Shown here piece after piece: positions 1 to 11,099 of a stretch of DNA of 64,000 nucleotides. Made by a program: the position numbers and the translations under genes. Position 1 is the first letter of the stretch. Each line of letters starts with the position of its first letter. The stretch is from contig NC_080421.1 of NCBI RefSeq assembly GCF_029873635.1, positions 41,769,120 to 41,833,119 on the forward strand, written 5' to 3'. The notes beneath the pieces are model-generated. The model had not been told where the DNA came from, ran no database searches, and saw nothing but the letters and a program-made list of their open reading frames with translations. This DNA comes from Malania oleifera. Taxonomy: Eukaryota; Streptophyta; Magnoliopsida; Santalales; Ximeniaceae.

Positions 1-253
1 TCGGGGGTGAGACACTTCTCAGTAAGGGAAAATAAACTAAATGCAGCTGTGTGGCAACATGAATACTTAATGATAATATAGATATACAGTACAATCTTCA
101 TACCAGAAAACATTCATCATTTGATAACTGCAAAAATGCATACTTTCATATTTCTAATAAATCATAACTGTCTGGTATAGCTAATAATACTGAAAACATA
201 CCCAGAATGAATAGCTAGCTGGTGTCATATATTACCCCCCATGACAGGTTGTG

Positions 254-267
254 CAGCCCGAAGGCGG
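254..267 (-). other. UUCG-loop RNA hairpin in gypsy LTR
   Basis: The minus strand reads CCGCCTTCGGGCTG, a stem closed by C(UUCG)G with one mismatch. It aligns with hairpins at 4688-4701, 11646-11659, 19330-19343 and 26563-26576. Base changes between copies mostly keep pairing. Confidence 0.55.
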
Positions 268-1430
268 GACTCGACAATGGATGGCCGACCACTGCCTAGT
301 AAAAAATGTCTGTAAGTACGATAGGCTTGTCACACCCTAGTCCAGATTGCTAGGTGGACGTCTACAACTCTACACTGAAAGTTACATCGACTATCCATCT
401 CTCACCCCCTCGTGGGGTGGTTAGCACCAATCTGAATATAGATATCTGATCTATATAGCTACGGTACCGTGCTCCTGAACTGAACTAAACTAACATTTGG
501 GTTCTGATAACATATAATATATGATAATATTGCGTTTAACATAAATGGATTGATAGCATTTTCTATAATTTATAAATACGACCACGCACTGAACATTTCA
601 TAAATACGGCCTTGCGCCGAACATTTCATAAATTTGGCCTCGCGTTGAAATCATATGTAAAACACGGCCTCGCGCCGACTATCAATCACGGGCTTGCACC
701 GAATATCTCATACATATCATTTTGAATAATAAATTAATTATCATGTATTTTCAACATCATTATGTACTATATTATTCCATATTCCTAAAAACATGTTTTA
801 CTCATAAAATTGCCATATCATAATACTTTTCATGAAAAATAATATTCATGCCACACATAGTTGAATAAATTCGTACATTTCATTCTTAAATTACATTTCC
901 TGTATAACAGCAGTATTTTCCCAAATATGCATTTTCTCAATAATATTCAAATACAATACATGCTTCCCTGAAAATTAATTTACTGATAAATAATAATAAT
1001 ACGCATGGAAAATAATTGCTTTAGTTTATTCCCTTACTTGATATTGGAAAGAAACCCCCTAAAATTTTCGGTCCTGCACTTGCAGGGTTCCCCGTTCAAC
1101 TCTCTGAAAACAATAACTCCCATAACTAAACTTTAGTATTTTCACGTAAGTATCATTTCCTATAACTGCAAAAAGATCAAATTTGGCATAAAAAGTCTTA
1201 CCACAACCCAGGGATGAATTTCAACTCACTTCCACCAACGATCCGCTCCGGAAAATTTAGAGAGAACTTCCCCAAGAGCGTCGTGGTGGCCTTAGATCTT
1301 TGATCCGACGAACGATGGAGCCAAAATCGAAGAGAGAGGAGAGAGAAATCGTAGGGAGAGAGAGAGACGGGGAGTGATTTCTAATTTTCTTCTGCGTTAA
1401 ATCCGAGTTTCACACTATTTATACTAGGGC

Positions 1431-1675
1431 CTTCGTCGACGAACCACATCACCTCGTCGACGAGGTCAATAGGCAGTTCGTCGACAAACTCTCCCCTTCG
1501 TCAACGAAATTCAGAATCGTCCGAAAAATCTTCTTGGTATCTTCTCGTCGACAAAACATACCCTCGTCGATGAGACCCTATGTTATCCTCGTCAACGAAT
1601 CCCTTATATTCATTGACGAGTCCTTGATTAAATTCATTAGTTATTACTCCCAAAGTGCAATGTCGTCAACGAAGT
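1431..1675 (-). promoter_or_regulatory. Palindrome array (TCGTCGACGA) upstream of TATA box
   Basis: About nine copies of a TCGTCGACGA-like palindrome, some perfect (1452-1465) and some with one or two changes (TCGTCAACGA, TCGTCGATGA), spaced about 20-45 bp. On the minus strand the array lies immediately upstream of the TATA box at 1415-1423. That position suggests a U3 enhancer; the function is inferred. Confidence 0.6.
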
Positions 1676-1753
1676 CTGCTGCCTCCTTCTATTTCTATTT
1701 CCATTTCCCTCCCCCTTTATTATTTAAATACCGTTATTCTTCGGGTCATTACA

Positions 1754-3762
1754 ACCTCAATACAAACAAGATATTCATCGAGAGAAATGTAGTTTTTTGT
1801 GAAAACAGTTTTCCTTTTAAGGCTCTTCCACTTATTTCATATTCCTGAGACAAACTCTTTTTTATTTCCTCCAACCAACTCTACTTTAGATTTCCTTTAT
1901 GATCAGATAAAAAATAATCAAAATTCTCCTTCTCTCATTCAGACATATCAGAATCTACCTTCTGATGACCCAATTTTACATACTGGTTCATCTTCTTTTC
2001 CCAATGCTCAGGATTGTTCCAATAATTATCAATCCTACCAATATGCCTCAAACACACAACAATTAAGAAAATCTTCAAGAATTAAACAACCACCAATTTT
2101 TTTGCAAGACTATTATTGTGGTAATGTTTCTACTATTTCAAGCGTAAATCAATCATTTGATTCTAATGGTTGTTCTGTTAATTCAGGTAAGCTCTATCCT
2201 ATTTTTTATTTTCTTTCTATCAATTGACTATCCACATCTCATAAAGCCTTTGTAGCAACCATTTCAACCTCCTAAGAACCCAAAACCTACAAAAAAAAAA
2301 GCTGCCAAAATACTTGAATGGCAAGTTGCTATGCAAAATGAAATAAATGCCTTATAATTAAACAAACCTTGAGAACTTGTTACTCTTCCTAAAAACAAGT
2401 AGACCATAGGGTGCAAATGGGTATTTCGAATTAAGTACAAGGCAGATGGCACTGTAGTAAGGTACAAAGGTGGATTAGCACACTCAATAAGAAGGCTTAG
2501 ACTTCTTTGACACATTTTCTCCAATAGCCAAGATCATATCTATAAGGTTGATTCTTGTTATAGCAACAATTAAAAATTGGCATATTCACCAACTTGATGT
2601 GAATAATGCCTTTTTACATAGTGACTTACATGAAGAGGTTTATATGGAATTGCCCCCTAGATTGGCTGTCAAAGAAGAACACAAAGTTTGTAAACATCTC
2701 AAGAGCCTTTATGGTTTAAAACAGGCCTTTAGACAATGGTTTGCAAAACTGTCCACTGCTTTACTTGATTATGGCTTCACTCAAGGAAATTCAGATTGTT
2801 CTTTGTTCACTAAGAAATCTAAATCCTCTTTTATAGCACTCCTAGTCTATGTAGATGATGTTCTACTGGTTAGTGATAGTTTACTAGAGATTGAATTGCT
2901 TAAAAAAATTTTACATGACAAGTTCACAATTAAAGATTTGGGGGAACTCAAATACTTCCTTGGCTTGGAAGTGGCGAGGTCTAAAAATGGCATATCAATC
3001 TGTCAAAGAAAGTATGCCTTAGACATACTTCAAGATACTAGAATTCTTGGTGTTAAACCTGTTGCCTTCCCAATGGAGTCGAATCTTAAACTTACTGCAA
3101 CAGATTCTAATCTCTATGAAGATCCTTTAGCTTTTAGAAGGATGGTTGGAAGATTATTGTACCTAACAATCACTAGACCTGACCTTGCATTTTCAGTTCA
3201 AGTTTTAAGTCAATTCCTTGCCAAACCAGTTGTTAGTCATTACTAAGCAACTATTAGAGTACTCAGATACCTAGAAGCTACACCAGGACAAGGTTTATTC
3301 TTCTCCTCTTCATTATAATTGCAGCTAAAGGCCTTCTCAGACAGTGACTAGGTAGGGTGTGTTGATACTAGAAGGAGTGTAATAGGTTTTACTATTTTCC
3401 TAGGCAACTCATTGATCTCATGGAAAAGTAAAAAGTAGGCTACCATTAGCAGATCTTCTATAGAAGCAGAATACAGAGCCCTTGCTTCAACAACACGTGA
3501 GATCCAATGGCTCCTTTATGCCTTGCAAGACTTAAATATCAGCCACCAATAGCCAACACTACTCTATACAAACAGCAAATTAGCATTATCTATTACTATC
3601 AATCCAATTCAGCATGAGAGGACAAAACACATACAAATTGATTGCCATCTTGTTAAAGAGAAGCTCCAACAAAACGTTATTAAACTTTTTCACATTCCTT
3701 CAAGTTTGCAGTTGGAAGATATATTCACAAAGCCTTTAGGTTCCCTTCTTTTTCATCACACT
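1754..3762 (+). pseudogene. Ty1/copia pol remnant (integrase end, RT, RNase H)
   Basis: Decayed copia polyprotein. It begins in the C-terminal part of integrase (ERNVVFCENSFPFK), passes the Ser/Arg spacer (RKSSRIKQPP near 2070) and enters reverse transcriptase near 2290. The RT open stretch 2548-3246 keeps LDVNNAFLHSDLHEEVYM, SLYGLKQAFRQW and the catalytic YVDD (about 2848-2859). RNase H follows from 3247 to about 3745 with ISRSSIEAEYRALA, but is broken by stops. The 5' end is cut by the gypsy LTR at 1753. The 3' end is cut at 3762 by another LTR, and the last codons reappear at 7766-7818. It is non-functional: several in-frame stops and frameshifts are visible between 2200 and 2550. Confidence 0.9.
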
Positions 3763-4687
3763 TGTTGACCCTAGGTCCCAACACTTAGTACACATAGTCC
3801 CCAACATCACTTATTATATTTGGGGAATTAAATAAGGCAAAATTAGACTTTAATTAAAAATCTTGAGCGAGCTCGAGGGACCGAACATGTGGCATTTAAA
3901 ACACCTCAGGTGATCGAAGCCTGGACAGGTCAATTTGTTGATTTTTTGTTTGGCACCAATTTGAATGTGTAACACCCCAACCCCGAGGGGCCTGGGATAT
4001 TAACTTTTTACTACTAATTTACAGCGGAAGCAAATAAACTCAATTTTTATTAAACCAGAGCGCTAATCGTCCATATTACAATCATTTATTTCAAAAGAAG
4101 AAAAATTACACAAACATAAATATCTAAAATCATACTAATATTTCTAATCATTCTTTATTTTTCTAATCCCCACCCGCATGCTTGCTAAGCTTGATTTCCG
4201 ACATGTCCTTCAGAGTTATCTGAAATAAAATACGATTGAGGTGAGACGACGCTCAGTAAGTAAATAAGATTATTATTAGTGTGTGGCCAAAATGAGCTTT
4301 TAAAGAATTTTGTAAAATAATATTTAATACTATAACTTCAATACTGCTTTTAAAATAAATATAAATTTAAAAATTTCTCCATAAAACTTTTGTCATCAAT
4401 TTCAACAGTAAATTTTTATAATCATATACTATAACTGCTAAATTAAACTTTTAACTTTAAAACTGTTAAAATATTTTATAATAAACATATATATACTTTT
4501 CCTTATACGTTTTCCTTAGATCGTCATTTAAGCACCAGAATGATCCTTTTCACGTAAACTTACACTTTTCGTTTAAATCATCAGTAACTTTGTATACGTA
4601 ATTAAATATGTATAAACATATATTATAAAAAAATCACCCTTAGGCCTTTTTGTCGTAAGTCATGTTTACCCCCATGACTGGGTTGTG

Positions 4688-4701
4688 CAGTCCGAAGACT
4701 G
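4688..4701 (-). other. UUCG-loop RNA hairpin
   Basis: The minus strand reads CAGTCTTCGGACTG: five Watson-Crick pairs closed by C(UUCG)G. This is the best-formed member of the shared hairpin in the window. Confidence 0.65.
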
Positions 4702-5817
4702 GACTTAGCTGGCTGGCCGACCAAACTAAATCAACGTACGTAAACTTTAAGTGAGATTTTCCTTATTAAATCCTGATCCGGAACCAGGTGTGCACTCAGG
4801 AGAAATCCACTAATATAAATAACCACTCTGTAAACAGTGTGGGTGCACTCTGATCTGTATAAACTTTAAGCTGCGGTACCGAGCATCTGTAACTATGAAC
4901 TTGCTTTGCCATAAGGGGTTTTAAAATCATCTTATTATAATTTATGCAATTTAAAATAATATCGTAAAAATCTCATCTTCACTCATATTTTCATAAAAAA
5001 ATGCAAAGTAGAAATAAACTCATGCCACACAATTTTTGTGTTAAAAATATATATAATTTTATTTTTGAATAGAAAGAAATACTGAAAATTTACCCGAGGA
5101 GATTAGAACATTTCTTAACCTAAAAAATAAATGCAAGTATATTAAAGATAGAACTGATATAATTAAATATGCGTAAAATAAACTCATAGAAATTTTTAAT
5201 TAACATAATTGAAATTTACTTATAAAATAAACTTGGGTATGAATTTTAAATAAAAAAAAACTAACATAATCAAAATTTACTTACCTTCTTCTTTTACCGT
5301 GTGCTACGAACACAAAAACTATCTTTGAGCAATGAGATCGGAAAGAGTGGGTGAGTGAGAACTTACTCAAAATTCTCTCTCCACCACAAATTCTTTCACT
5401 CACTAATCCTTCTCTTCCTTAGAAAATTGTTGTGAAAAATGAAGGTTGAGAGCTCCCTATTTATAGGAAAATTTTGGGGAAGAAATGAAATTTATAAAAG
5501 TGTGGGGAGATTGGTGAAATTATAATTTTTAAAAATTAAAGAATGGGCAAGGGATGGGTAAGGTATGGGTTGAGTATGGGATGGAGATGGAGGCCATGTG
5601 AGAGTGCTTGCCACCATTCCCATTAAATAAATTTTTAATTAATCACTTACCTAATTAATTAATCAATTAGTTAATTAATTATTTTATTATTTTATTATTT
5701 TTCTTAATCATTATTATCATTATTATTATCATTGTTATTAATTTTGAACTATTTTTAGTATTTATTTATTTTATTATTTATTTTTGAATAAGAATTAAAT
5801 TTGAATTTTGAAAACTC

Positions 5818-5995
5818 ATATGGGCCCTACGGGGTCTTGTGGGCCCCACACAACTTCGAGACCCGAATGGATCCTACGTAACTCGAATAATTCTTATACG
5901 ATTTTATGCATCCTAAATAGCTTTGATACTCGTGTAAACCTCCATACGGGTTCAGGACTCATGTGGGCCCCACACAGTCTTGTGGGCCCTGCATA
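5818..5995 (-). promoter_or_regulatory. GGGCCC palindrome array in gypsy U3
   Basis: ATGGGCCCTA, GTGGGCCCCAC (twice) and GTGGGCCCTG occur within about 180 bp, upstream on the minus strand of the TATA box at 5457-5467. The distance to the TATA box (about 350 bp) is longer than in the other LTRs. Confidence 0.45.
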
Positions 5996-6306
5996 GGATA
6001 CCTATATTATTATTATTTTATCATATATTTCTATAAATTATATCAGTCAAAACATTATTTTATGTATTTATTTACGTATATAAACAGTGTCTACCTTGTT
6101 TTATCCTATGAAATTCCATTTTGACCAGGCCGACCTCCAGGGAGCAACTGAACCGCAATGGTCTCTGAGCACTCGCTTAGACAAGGTCTTTCTTAGGCAT
6201 CAAACATGGAATCAAGGATCCTAACAGAGAAACACTTTCTTTTTTAATACTAACAATTATCATTATTATTATTATTATTTTTTTCTTGGGTTATTACAGA
6301 ATGTAT

Positions 6307-6575
6307 CTTCCTCGGTCACCCGAACCCATCTTAGAGTGCTTTTCACCAACCCAGACGCCCGAACGTTCGCGTTCAAAAAGGCCTTAGGCAACCAAAGTGG
6401 ACCGTTTGGTTAACTGAACTTAGTTTCGAGCACTCAAATCTTAGACAGAATGCTTATGACTTTTGTTCAGCCAACCGACCCTAACTTCGGGTACCCGAAC
6501 CTTTAAAAATTGATTTTTTGAGTGAGTCTATTTGGGCACCCGAACCTCAGACCGGGCACGCAAATCTCTCGGGTT
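6307..6575 (+). promoter_or_regulatory. Palindrome array (GGGTACCCGAAC) in copia U3
   Basis: Repeats of a GG(T/G)(C/T)ACCCGAACC motif near 6310, 6352, 6485, 6531 and 6555; the best palindrome is TTCGGGTACCCGAA. The array lies about 115 bp upstream of the TATA box at 6691. Related motifs at 3860-3950 belong to the same array, split by the solo LTR. Confidence 0.5.
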
Positions 6576-7765
6576 AAATTAATTTTTACTAAAAATTAAA
6601 AGGGGTAAACTGGGTTAATTTTTCTAAACTTGTTTTAAACTTTTCTAATTATCCCCATTGAGTCCCCAGCGGTCAAAAATTCCACCTTACCTATATATAC
6701 ATGTTTATTTGCTATAATTAGCAAGGAATTAGCAAATTGATTAGGACCAAAATTCTCTTAAAATCAAAAATCCTTTTTTTTGTTTGCCTATACTACTCCC
6801 AAACACTTATACACTTCATTTTTCTTGATCTTTCAAGTGTTGTGAGTATTTCTAAAGTGCTCATGCTTAATCTCACTAGCTCATACTCTCATTTGCTATA
6901 TTGATTGCTTGGTTTTTGTTGAGAGTAAAGTTTTAAGTTCTCCCATCAATTTTATTTGATAAATCTTGTGTGGGAAGACTTAGTGGCTTGTGGTTCTTGC
7001 ATTGTCATTGCAAGTTACCTTAGCCTATGTTTTTGTGTGCAAAAATCATTTTCAAAAGCTTACATTCAAACATCCATTATGCTTAGTACATTAAGAACAT
7101 CTTATTAAGGTTGTGTGAATCATCTAGCTAGCATATTTGAAACCTTGATATGATATTGTGATATTCATATATTGTGTTTCAAATCTTACTTTGATATACA
7201 CTATTGTCCTTGATAGACTATAGACATAATCTTGCGTATTGTAGTACATAGTCTGCTTAGTTGAGAAGCACATTTCCGTGTACGTAAATTTAAATTCATT
7301 GTATTCCAGGTGTGGGCCTGAAGAGGGAGACTTGCCTTGGTAAATAGTCCCGGATTGGCTTAAACCCGGTTAGAAAAGTTAGGTGCACCATCTTGGTAAG
7401 GTATAGGTTGAGGTCATCCCTACTAATTGACCTAGTTATAACCGGTGCCGCTCCACCCATTAAGTGAGTATTAGTGGAATCCTTGCGCTTGCGAGCTAGA
7501 GGTGGGGACATAGGCTGTATTGGTCGAATATCGATAACATATCGTGTGTGCATTTTATTTTTTCATAATTTATTTACCTCACGTGTATGTTATATTGTGA
7601 ATGTCGCGCATGATTTAATTTTTGCATGTTTTATTTATTTGCACATTTGGAATTGCATAAACAGACCCTAGGTTGTGAATATACTGTTGTTATTTAGTTT
7701 AACCTAGGTAGAAAGTTTAAAATTCCAATTCACCCCCCTCTCTTGAGAATACCCCAAAGTTAAAA

Positions 7766-7818
7766 ATACTCTTCGCAAGATGAACATCCTTAATATACAT
7801 ATTCATCTTGAGGAGGGG
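7766..7818 (+). pseudogene. Copia pol last codons and polypurine tract
   Basis: The copia reading frame resumes here (LRKMNILNIHIHLEEG) after the inserted LTR. The purine run GAGGAGGGG (7810-7818) directly precedes the 3' LTR and is the likely plus-strand primer. Confidence 0.75.
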
Positions 7819-8072
7819 TGTTGGAGTATAGCCTCTCACATTGACAATATGGAATTGAAATTCAAGAAAGAGAAGCTCAAGGCAAAAAAGGAGGCAAAGA
7901 AGACTTAGCTGTTATGACCATTTCTATTATACTGTTATGTTTCTCTATGTAGTATAAATATTACCAAGACCTCTCTATTTTTACTTGAAGATTTAATTCT
8001 TGTTCAATTCAGAGAATACACTCTCTATTTTTTAGTTTCAGTTTTTTTCTTTGATTCATTGAATTCTTAACA
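7819..8072 (+). mobile_element. Copia 3' LTR, about 254 bp
   Basis: Starts TGTTGGAGTATAGCC right after the polypurine tract and ends near ATTCTTAACA. A TATA-like TATAAATA lies at 7953-7960. The short length suits small copia lineages such as Ale. The matching 5' LTR lies outside the window. Confidence 0.75.
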
Positions 8073-8699
8073 AGCTCATCTTTGTCTTAGATTCGCCCCC
8101 ACATAACCAAATTTATCACATTTAATTTCTTCTGCAGAAATTTCTCCAGATGACCTTAGTGATTGAGTGGGGGGATTGGATTTCTCCATTAAAACAACAA
8201 AATCAGCAGTCAAATTCAAAATTGGATCAACATTTCTCAAGAAATCAAGATTCTGCAATCAAATTTGAGCTAACATGCGTTGAGAGCGAACAAACTTTCC
8301 CGCCCACAATTAATAGTCCTAAAATTTTAGTTCTTAATGTTTTAAAATTTTTGTGTTGATTATAATGGAAGAAAAAGTATCAATTTATAATGATTTAAAA
8401 ATTTTAAATCAAATTTAAATGTTTAGTTTAACCATTGAATATCTGGCTTAGAAGTCAAATCAATTTTGATTTTCATTTTCTGATGAACCAAATATTAGTG
8501 CAATTAAGGTTCTAAAGCTATGGTTTCAATAATTAAACTATGCCCGCCTTAGGAAGATGGAGGTGACCTTTTATATCTTCTTAAGTTGACTTATATGAAT
8601 TAAGAAATATTAAGGACACAAATAGTCGTAGAAGCACTTTGAATAAATCTCAATATTAAAGATTTTAGGTTCAATTCTTGGTTGCAACAACCGTTGTTA
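8073..8699. other. Intergenic, nothing recognised
   Basis: AT-rich sequence with only short chance reading frames. No domain, repeat or transposon end was seen. Confidence 0.4.
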
Positions 8700-9000
8700 C
8701 ACTACAAGAAAAAGCAAACTTGTCGTTAGTAAATGTATTATTGCCATTAAAATTTTTTAACAATGCTATAAAATATCATCGCTCGTCTTTGTAGGCTTTG
8801 CCGTTAAAAGTCTTAACATCGAGTTTACAAAAATCTAAATACTATCGTTAATGTGCAACAATAACGACAATGATGTTCCTTGCTATTAATATTTTTAAAT
8901 TTATAGCCATTGCATTTATAATACCATTGATAATTTTCTCGTTGTTAAATACAAGTCTCGTAACACAAATAATTTCTGTAAATCATATAGCATATACATA
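8700..9000 (+). mobile_element. CACTA transposon terminus (one end only)
   Basis: CACTACAAGAAAAA starts at 8700, preceded by TTA, as expected for the outer end of an En/Spm (CACTA) element with a 3-bp duplication. Short subterminal repeats around TCGTTA/CGTTAA follow. No matching inverted end (TTTTCTTGTAGTG) was found downstream, so the element is truncated and the right limit is approximate. Confidence 0.6.
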
Positions 9001-9001
9001 C

Positions 9002-9004
<3 letters not shown>

Positions 9005-9037
<33 letters not shown>
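9005..9037. repeat. (TA)n microsatellite
   Basis: About 16 uninterrupted TA units. Confidence 0.95.
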
Positions 9038-9039
<2 letters not shown>

Positions 9040-9509
9040 TTATATAAATAATAGTAAACCAATAATTCAATTTATTGAATTAAAAGTATATTACATAGAA
9101 TAATATATGAATATTTACAATGACAAATTAAGTTAAACAAAAATTTTGTTTACCTCTACAAAAAATAAAATTGTAAACTCTATGTATCAATGTTTTTCTA
9201 TAACTGTATTCAAGTCAAAGTCTCAACACTTTTCAAAGTCTTGAAACTTATTGTTTTCCTTTGAAATGATGAAATATCTCTCTCAAATGCAATGAATTAG
9301 GCTTGTTTGTTCTTCTGGTGGCTCCACCCTTGGTAAGAAGATCATGCATTGTCTCAGCTGCTATGTTGGCCTTATTAGCATTTGTTCAAGTTAGTCACAT
9401 TTTCTTGGCTATATATCACAGCCATGTGCTGTTACTGACAGATGACTTCTCCTTGCCAACTTTAAATTATACAGCATAGAAATTCTTATAGACGGACTTT
9501 GAAGGCTTG
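9038..9509. other. Intergenic, possibly decayed coding sequence on the minus strand
   Basis: Minus-strand frames give short protein-like stretches without stops (for example KPSKSVYKNFYAVQFKVGK), continuing past the hAT insertion towards 10450. No family was recognised and no intact frame exists. Confidence 0.2.
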
Positions 9510-9517
9510 TACATGCA

Positions 9518-10314
9518 TAGGGGTGGCAAAACGGGTCCAAAACTCGGCAGATGATCCGTGATCTATCCGTTTAAAATAGGTTCGAGTTTATACAAGTAAA
9601 CTCATTTATAAATGGATCAACTCGTGACCCATCCGTTTATAAACGGATCAACCCGGGTTCGGGTTGGATCACCCATCAGGTGACCCACTTATTTGGCTCC
9701 TAAACCCAATAATTTCTAAATTCCCATTACTTCTCTACAACTATCGAGCTCTAGATCTTTCCCCCACCTCTACGAGTTTCCTTCTTCTCCGCCTAGATCT
9801 CTGATCAGAGAAGCACAATGAAGGTCGTCGCTGTTCTCTTCGTCGTAGCTATTATGATCTTCACCGTTGTAGCGTCGGCGCAAGACATCGATGCTCCGAC
9901 TTCGGCCCCGACGTCGTTGATAGAGACTGGATCCACGTACTCCACGACAATCTCCAGAGCCGCCATCAGCGTGTCACTCTTGGTCTCCTTGATGGCTCTG
10001 TTGAAGTTGTAGATCTGTGATTGATTTGTTTTGTTTAGATATAGGAATACTCGAGTTGCAGTTTCTGTTGATGGATTGAGCTGGGGATTATACATTTCTC
10101 TGCTGCTTGATTTGATTGGATTTGGCATGGTTGTGTTCATCTTCAGATCAGCCCTCTTTTCTTTGTTTTTTTAATGAAATATTTTAAAAAATTTAAAATA
10201 AATAAATTATATTTTTTAAATAAACGGATTAGGGTTTACATAGTTGTGACACGTTTAATCTTGACCCATTTACGATCCACCTGACCCGACCTGTGAGCCA
10301 TTTTGCCACTCCTA
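9518..10314. mobile_element. Non-autonomous hAT transposon carrying a gene
   Basis: Ends are TAGGGGTGGCAAAACGGG (from 9518) and CCATTTTGCCACTCCTA (to 10314), an imperfect terminal inverted repeat typical of plant hAT elements. The element is flanked by perfect 8-bp duplications TACATGCA (9510-9517 and 10315-10322), as expected for hAT. Subterminal regions contain GACCC/GGGTC and CCGTTTA repeats. There is no transposase. The interior (about 9715-10180) is an intact arabinogalactan-peptide-like gene with leader and trailer, making this a Pack-type gene-carrying element. Confidence 0.9.
9818..10012 (+). CDS. Arabinogalactan-peptide-like GPI-anchored protein
   Basis: Small secreted protein of 64 residues. 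Residues 1-21 are a hydrophobic signal peptide with likely cleavage after VASA. The mature part contains DAPTSAPTS, an Ala/Pro/Ser/Thr-rich motif like those hydroxylated and arabinogalactan-glycosylated in AG-peptides. Residues about 47-64 are a hydrophobic tail fitting a GPI-anchor signal. Overall size and layout match plant AG-peptides, which sit on the outer face of the plasma membrane. The frame is intact and GC-richer than its surroundings, with leader-like CT-rich sequence before the ATG. It lies wholly inside the hAT element, so it is probably a captured or retrocopied gene. Whether it is expressed cannot be told. The proline content is low for the class, so some uncertainty remains. 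Confidence 0.65.
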   Translation: MKVVAVLFVVAIMIFTVVASAQDIDAPTSAPTSLIETGSTYSTTISRAAISVSLLVSLMALLKL

Positions 10315-10322
10315 TACATGCA

Positions 10323-10596
10323 TACTCCTTTGCAATATCTTTGTGAGGTCAATTATTACAACTTAATCGTGCATACTACATAGTTGGCTTGGCCAACATT
10401 GTTGTAGGCTAGTACTCCATATAAAAGAACGTCAAGTCATTCCTATTTGGTAATACAACTTTGATGTTCCTCTTTTTCTTTTTTTCTTTTTTTAATATCA
10501 AACTTTGACTTTTTAGGTTGGCAATGCAAGGTTAATGTTTTCAAACCAATTGTTTTCTTGGCCTATCATTTATCACCATCATCGTCATCGTCGTCG

Positions 10597-10640
<44 letters not shown>

Positions 10641-11099
10641 GCTGTTGTCGTCGTGCTCATCATCGTCATCATGTTTTTATCAAATTTAGGGTTCTGGGGT
10701 CAACTTCTGTTTTTTAGAGCAATACTTTGGACTCATTGAAACCATGTTGTACTGTTTGGGCAGCGACACCAACACTACATAACCAAAAGATGTATTTTTT
10801 CTATTATATATATATATATATATATTCGTTTCTTCTCCTTTTTAAAGGCAACACATGTGTAATTGTGGTAGCCATTTTAGAATAGGTTCCATTAGGAGTG
10901 CTGAAAAGTTGATCATCACTAAGATGGTTGGCTAATCATTTTATGTTATGTAGAAATGTACTCTTAAACATAAAATCTAATCTTCGCAAACATTTTTCAT
11001 GGTTTTTCATTATTTTCCCCATGTTTTAAAAAAATAAGGTGGTGGCTCTATATTATATGTTCTTTCAGCTACCTTACCCTTTTTCTTCAAAACACTTAT
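10323..11099. other. Intergenic with microsatellites
   Basis: Holds a (CAT)n tract and a (TA)n tract (10804-10826). Otherwise AT-rich with nothing recognised. Confidence 0.5.
10575..10640. repeat. (CAT)n microsatellite
   Basis: Long CAT/CGT trinucleotide run. The poly-histidine frame across it is a by-product of the repeat. Confidence 0.9.

Larger units (their letters stand above)
1..1753 (-). mobile_element. Ty3/gypsy LTR, cut by the window edge
   Basis: This is the 5' part, read on the minus strand, of a gypsy LTR. The plus strand ends in GGGTCATTACA at 1753, so the minus strand opens TGTAATGACCC. It is inserted in the integrase end of a copia pol, which resumes at 1754. Visible parts in transcript order are a palindrome array (1431-1675), a TATA box (TATAAATAG, 1415-1423), a GA-rich leader (1320-1372), a GGTACC block near 470, a UUCG-loop hairpin (254-267) and a TGAGA/TCTCA hairpin (8-21). 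The same blocks recur in other gypsy LTRs here. The far end, and whether this is a solo LTR or part of a full element, lie outside the window. Confidence 0.8.
3968..6298 (-). mobile_element. Ty3/gypsy solo LTR, 2331 bp, TSD GAATG
   Basis: Starts TGTAACACCCC and ends GGGTTATTACA, flanked by perfect 5-bp duplications GAATG (3963-3967 and 6299-6303). No internal sequence is present, so it is a solo LTR left by LTR-LTR recombination. On the minus strand it carries GGGCCC-type palindromes (5818-5995), a TATA box (CCTATAAATAG, 5457-5467), a UUCG-loop hairpin (4688-4701) and a variant TGAG/CTCA hairpin (4242-4255). Confidence 0.92.
3763..7765 (+). mobile_element. SIRE-like copia solo LTR, split by a gypsy solo LTR
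   Basis: A copia-type LTR inserted in the copia pol. It starts TGTTGACCC after ACACT (3758-3762). Its right end is near 7765, followed by ATACT (7766-7770), a one-mismatch match to that target site. It has a palindrome array (3860-3950 and 6307-6575), a TATA box (CTATATATAC, 6691-6700), the GTGGAATCCTT block followed by GGACATAGGCT (7474-7515), and a C-rich end (CAATTCACCCCCCTCT, 7727-7742). Two other copia LTRs here share these landmarks. No internal region is present, so it is read as a solo LTR. The exact right end is uncertain because it does not end in CA. Confidence 0.65.

Noticed and set aside
5808-5996. Short frame with GPTGSCGPHTT-like sequence
   Set aside because: Falls on the GGGCCC palindrome array of a solo LTR.
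10535-10717. Poly-histidine open frame
   Set aside because: Made by the (CAT)n microsatellite; no domain and no coding signal outside the repeat.
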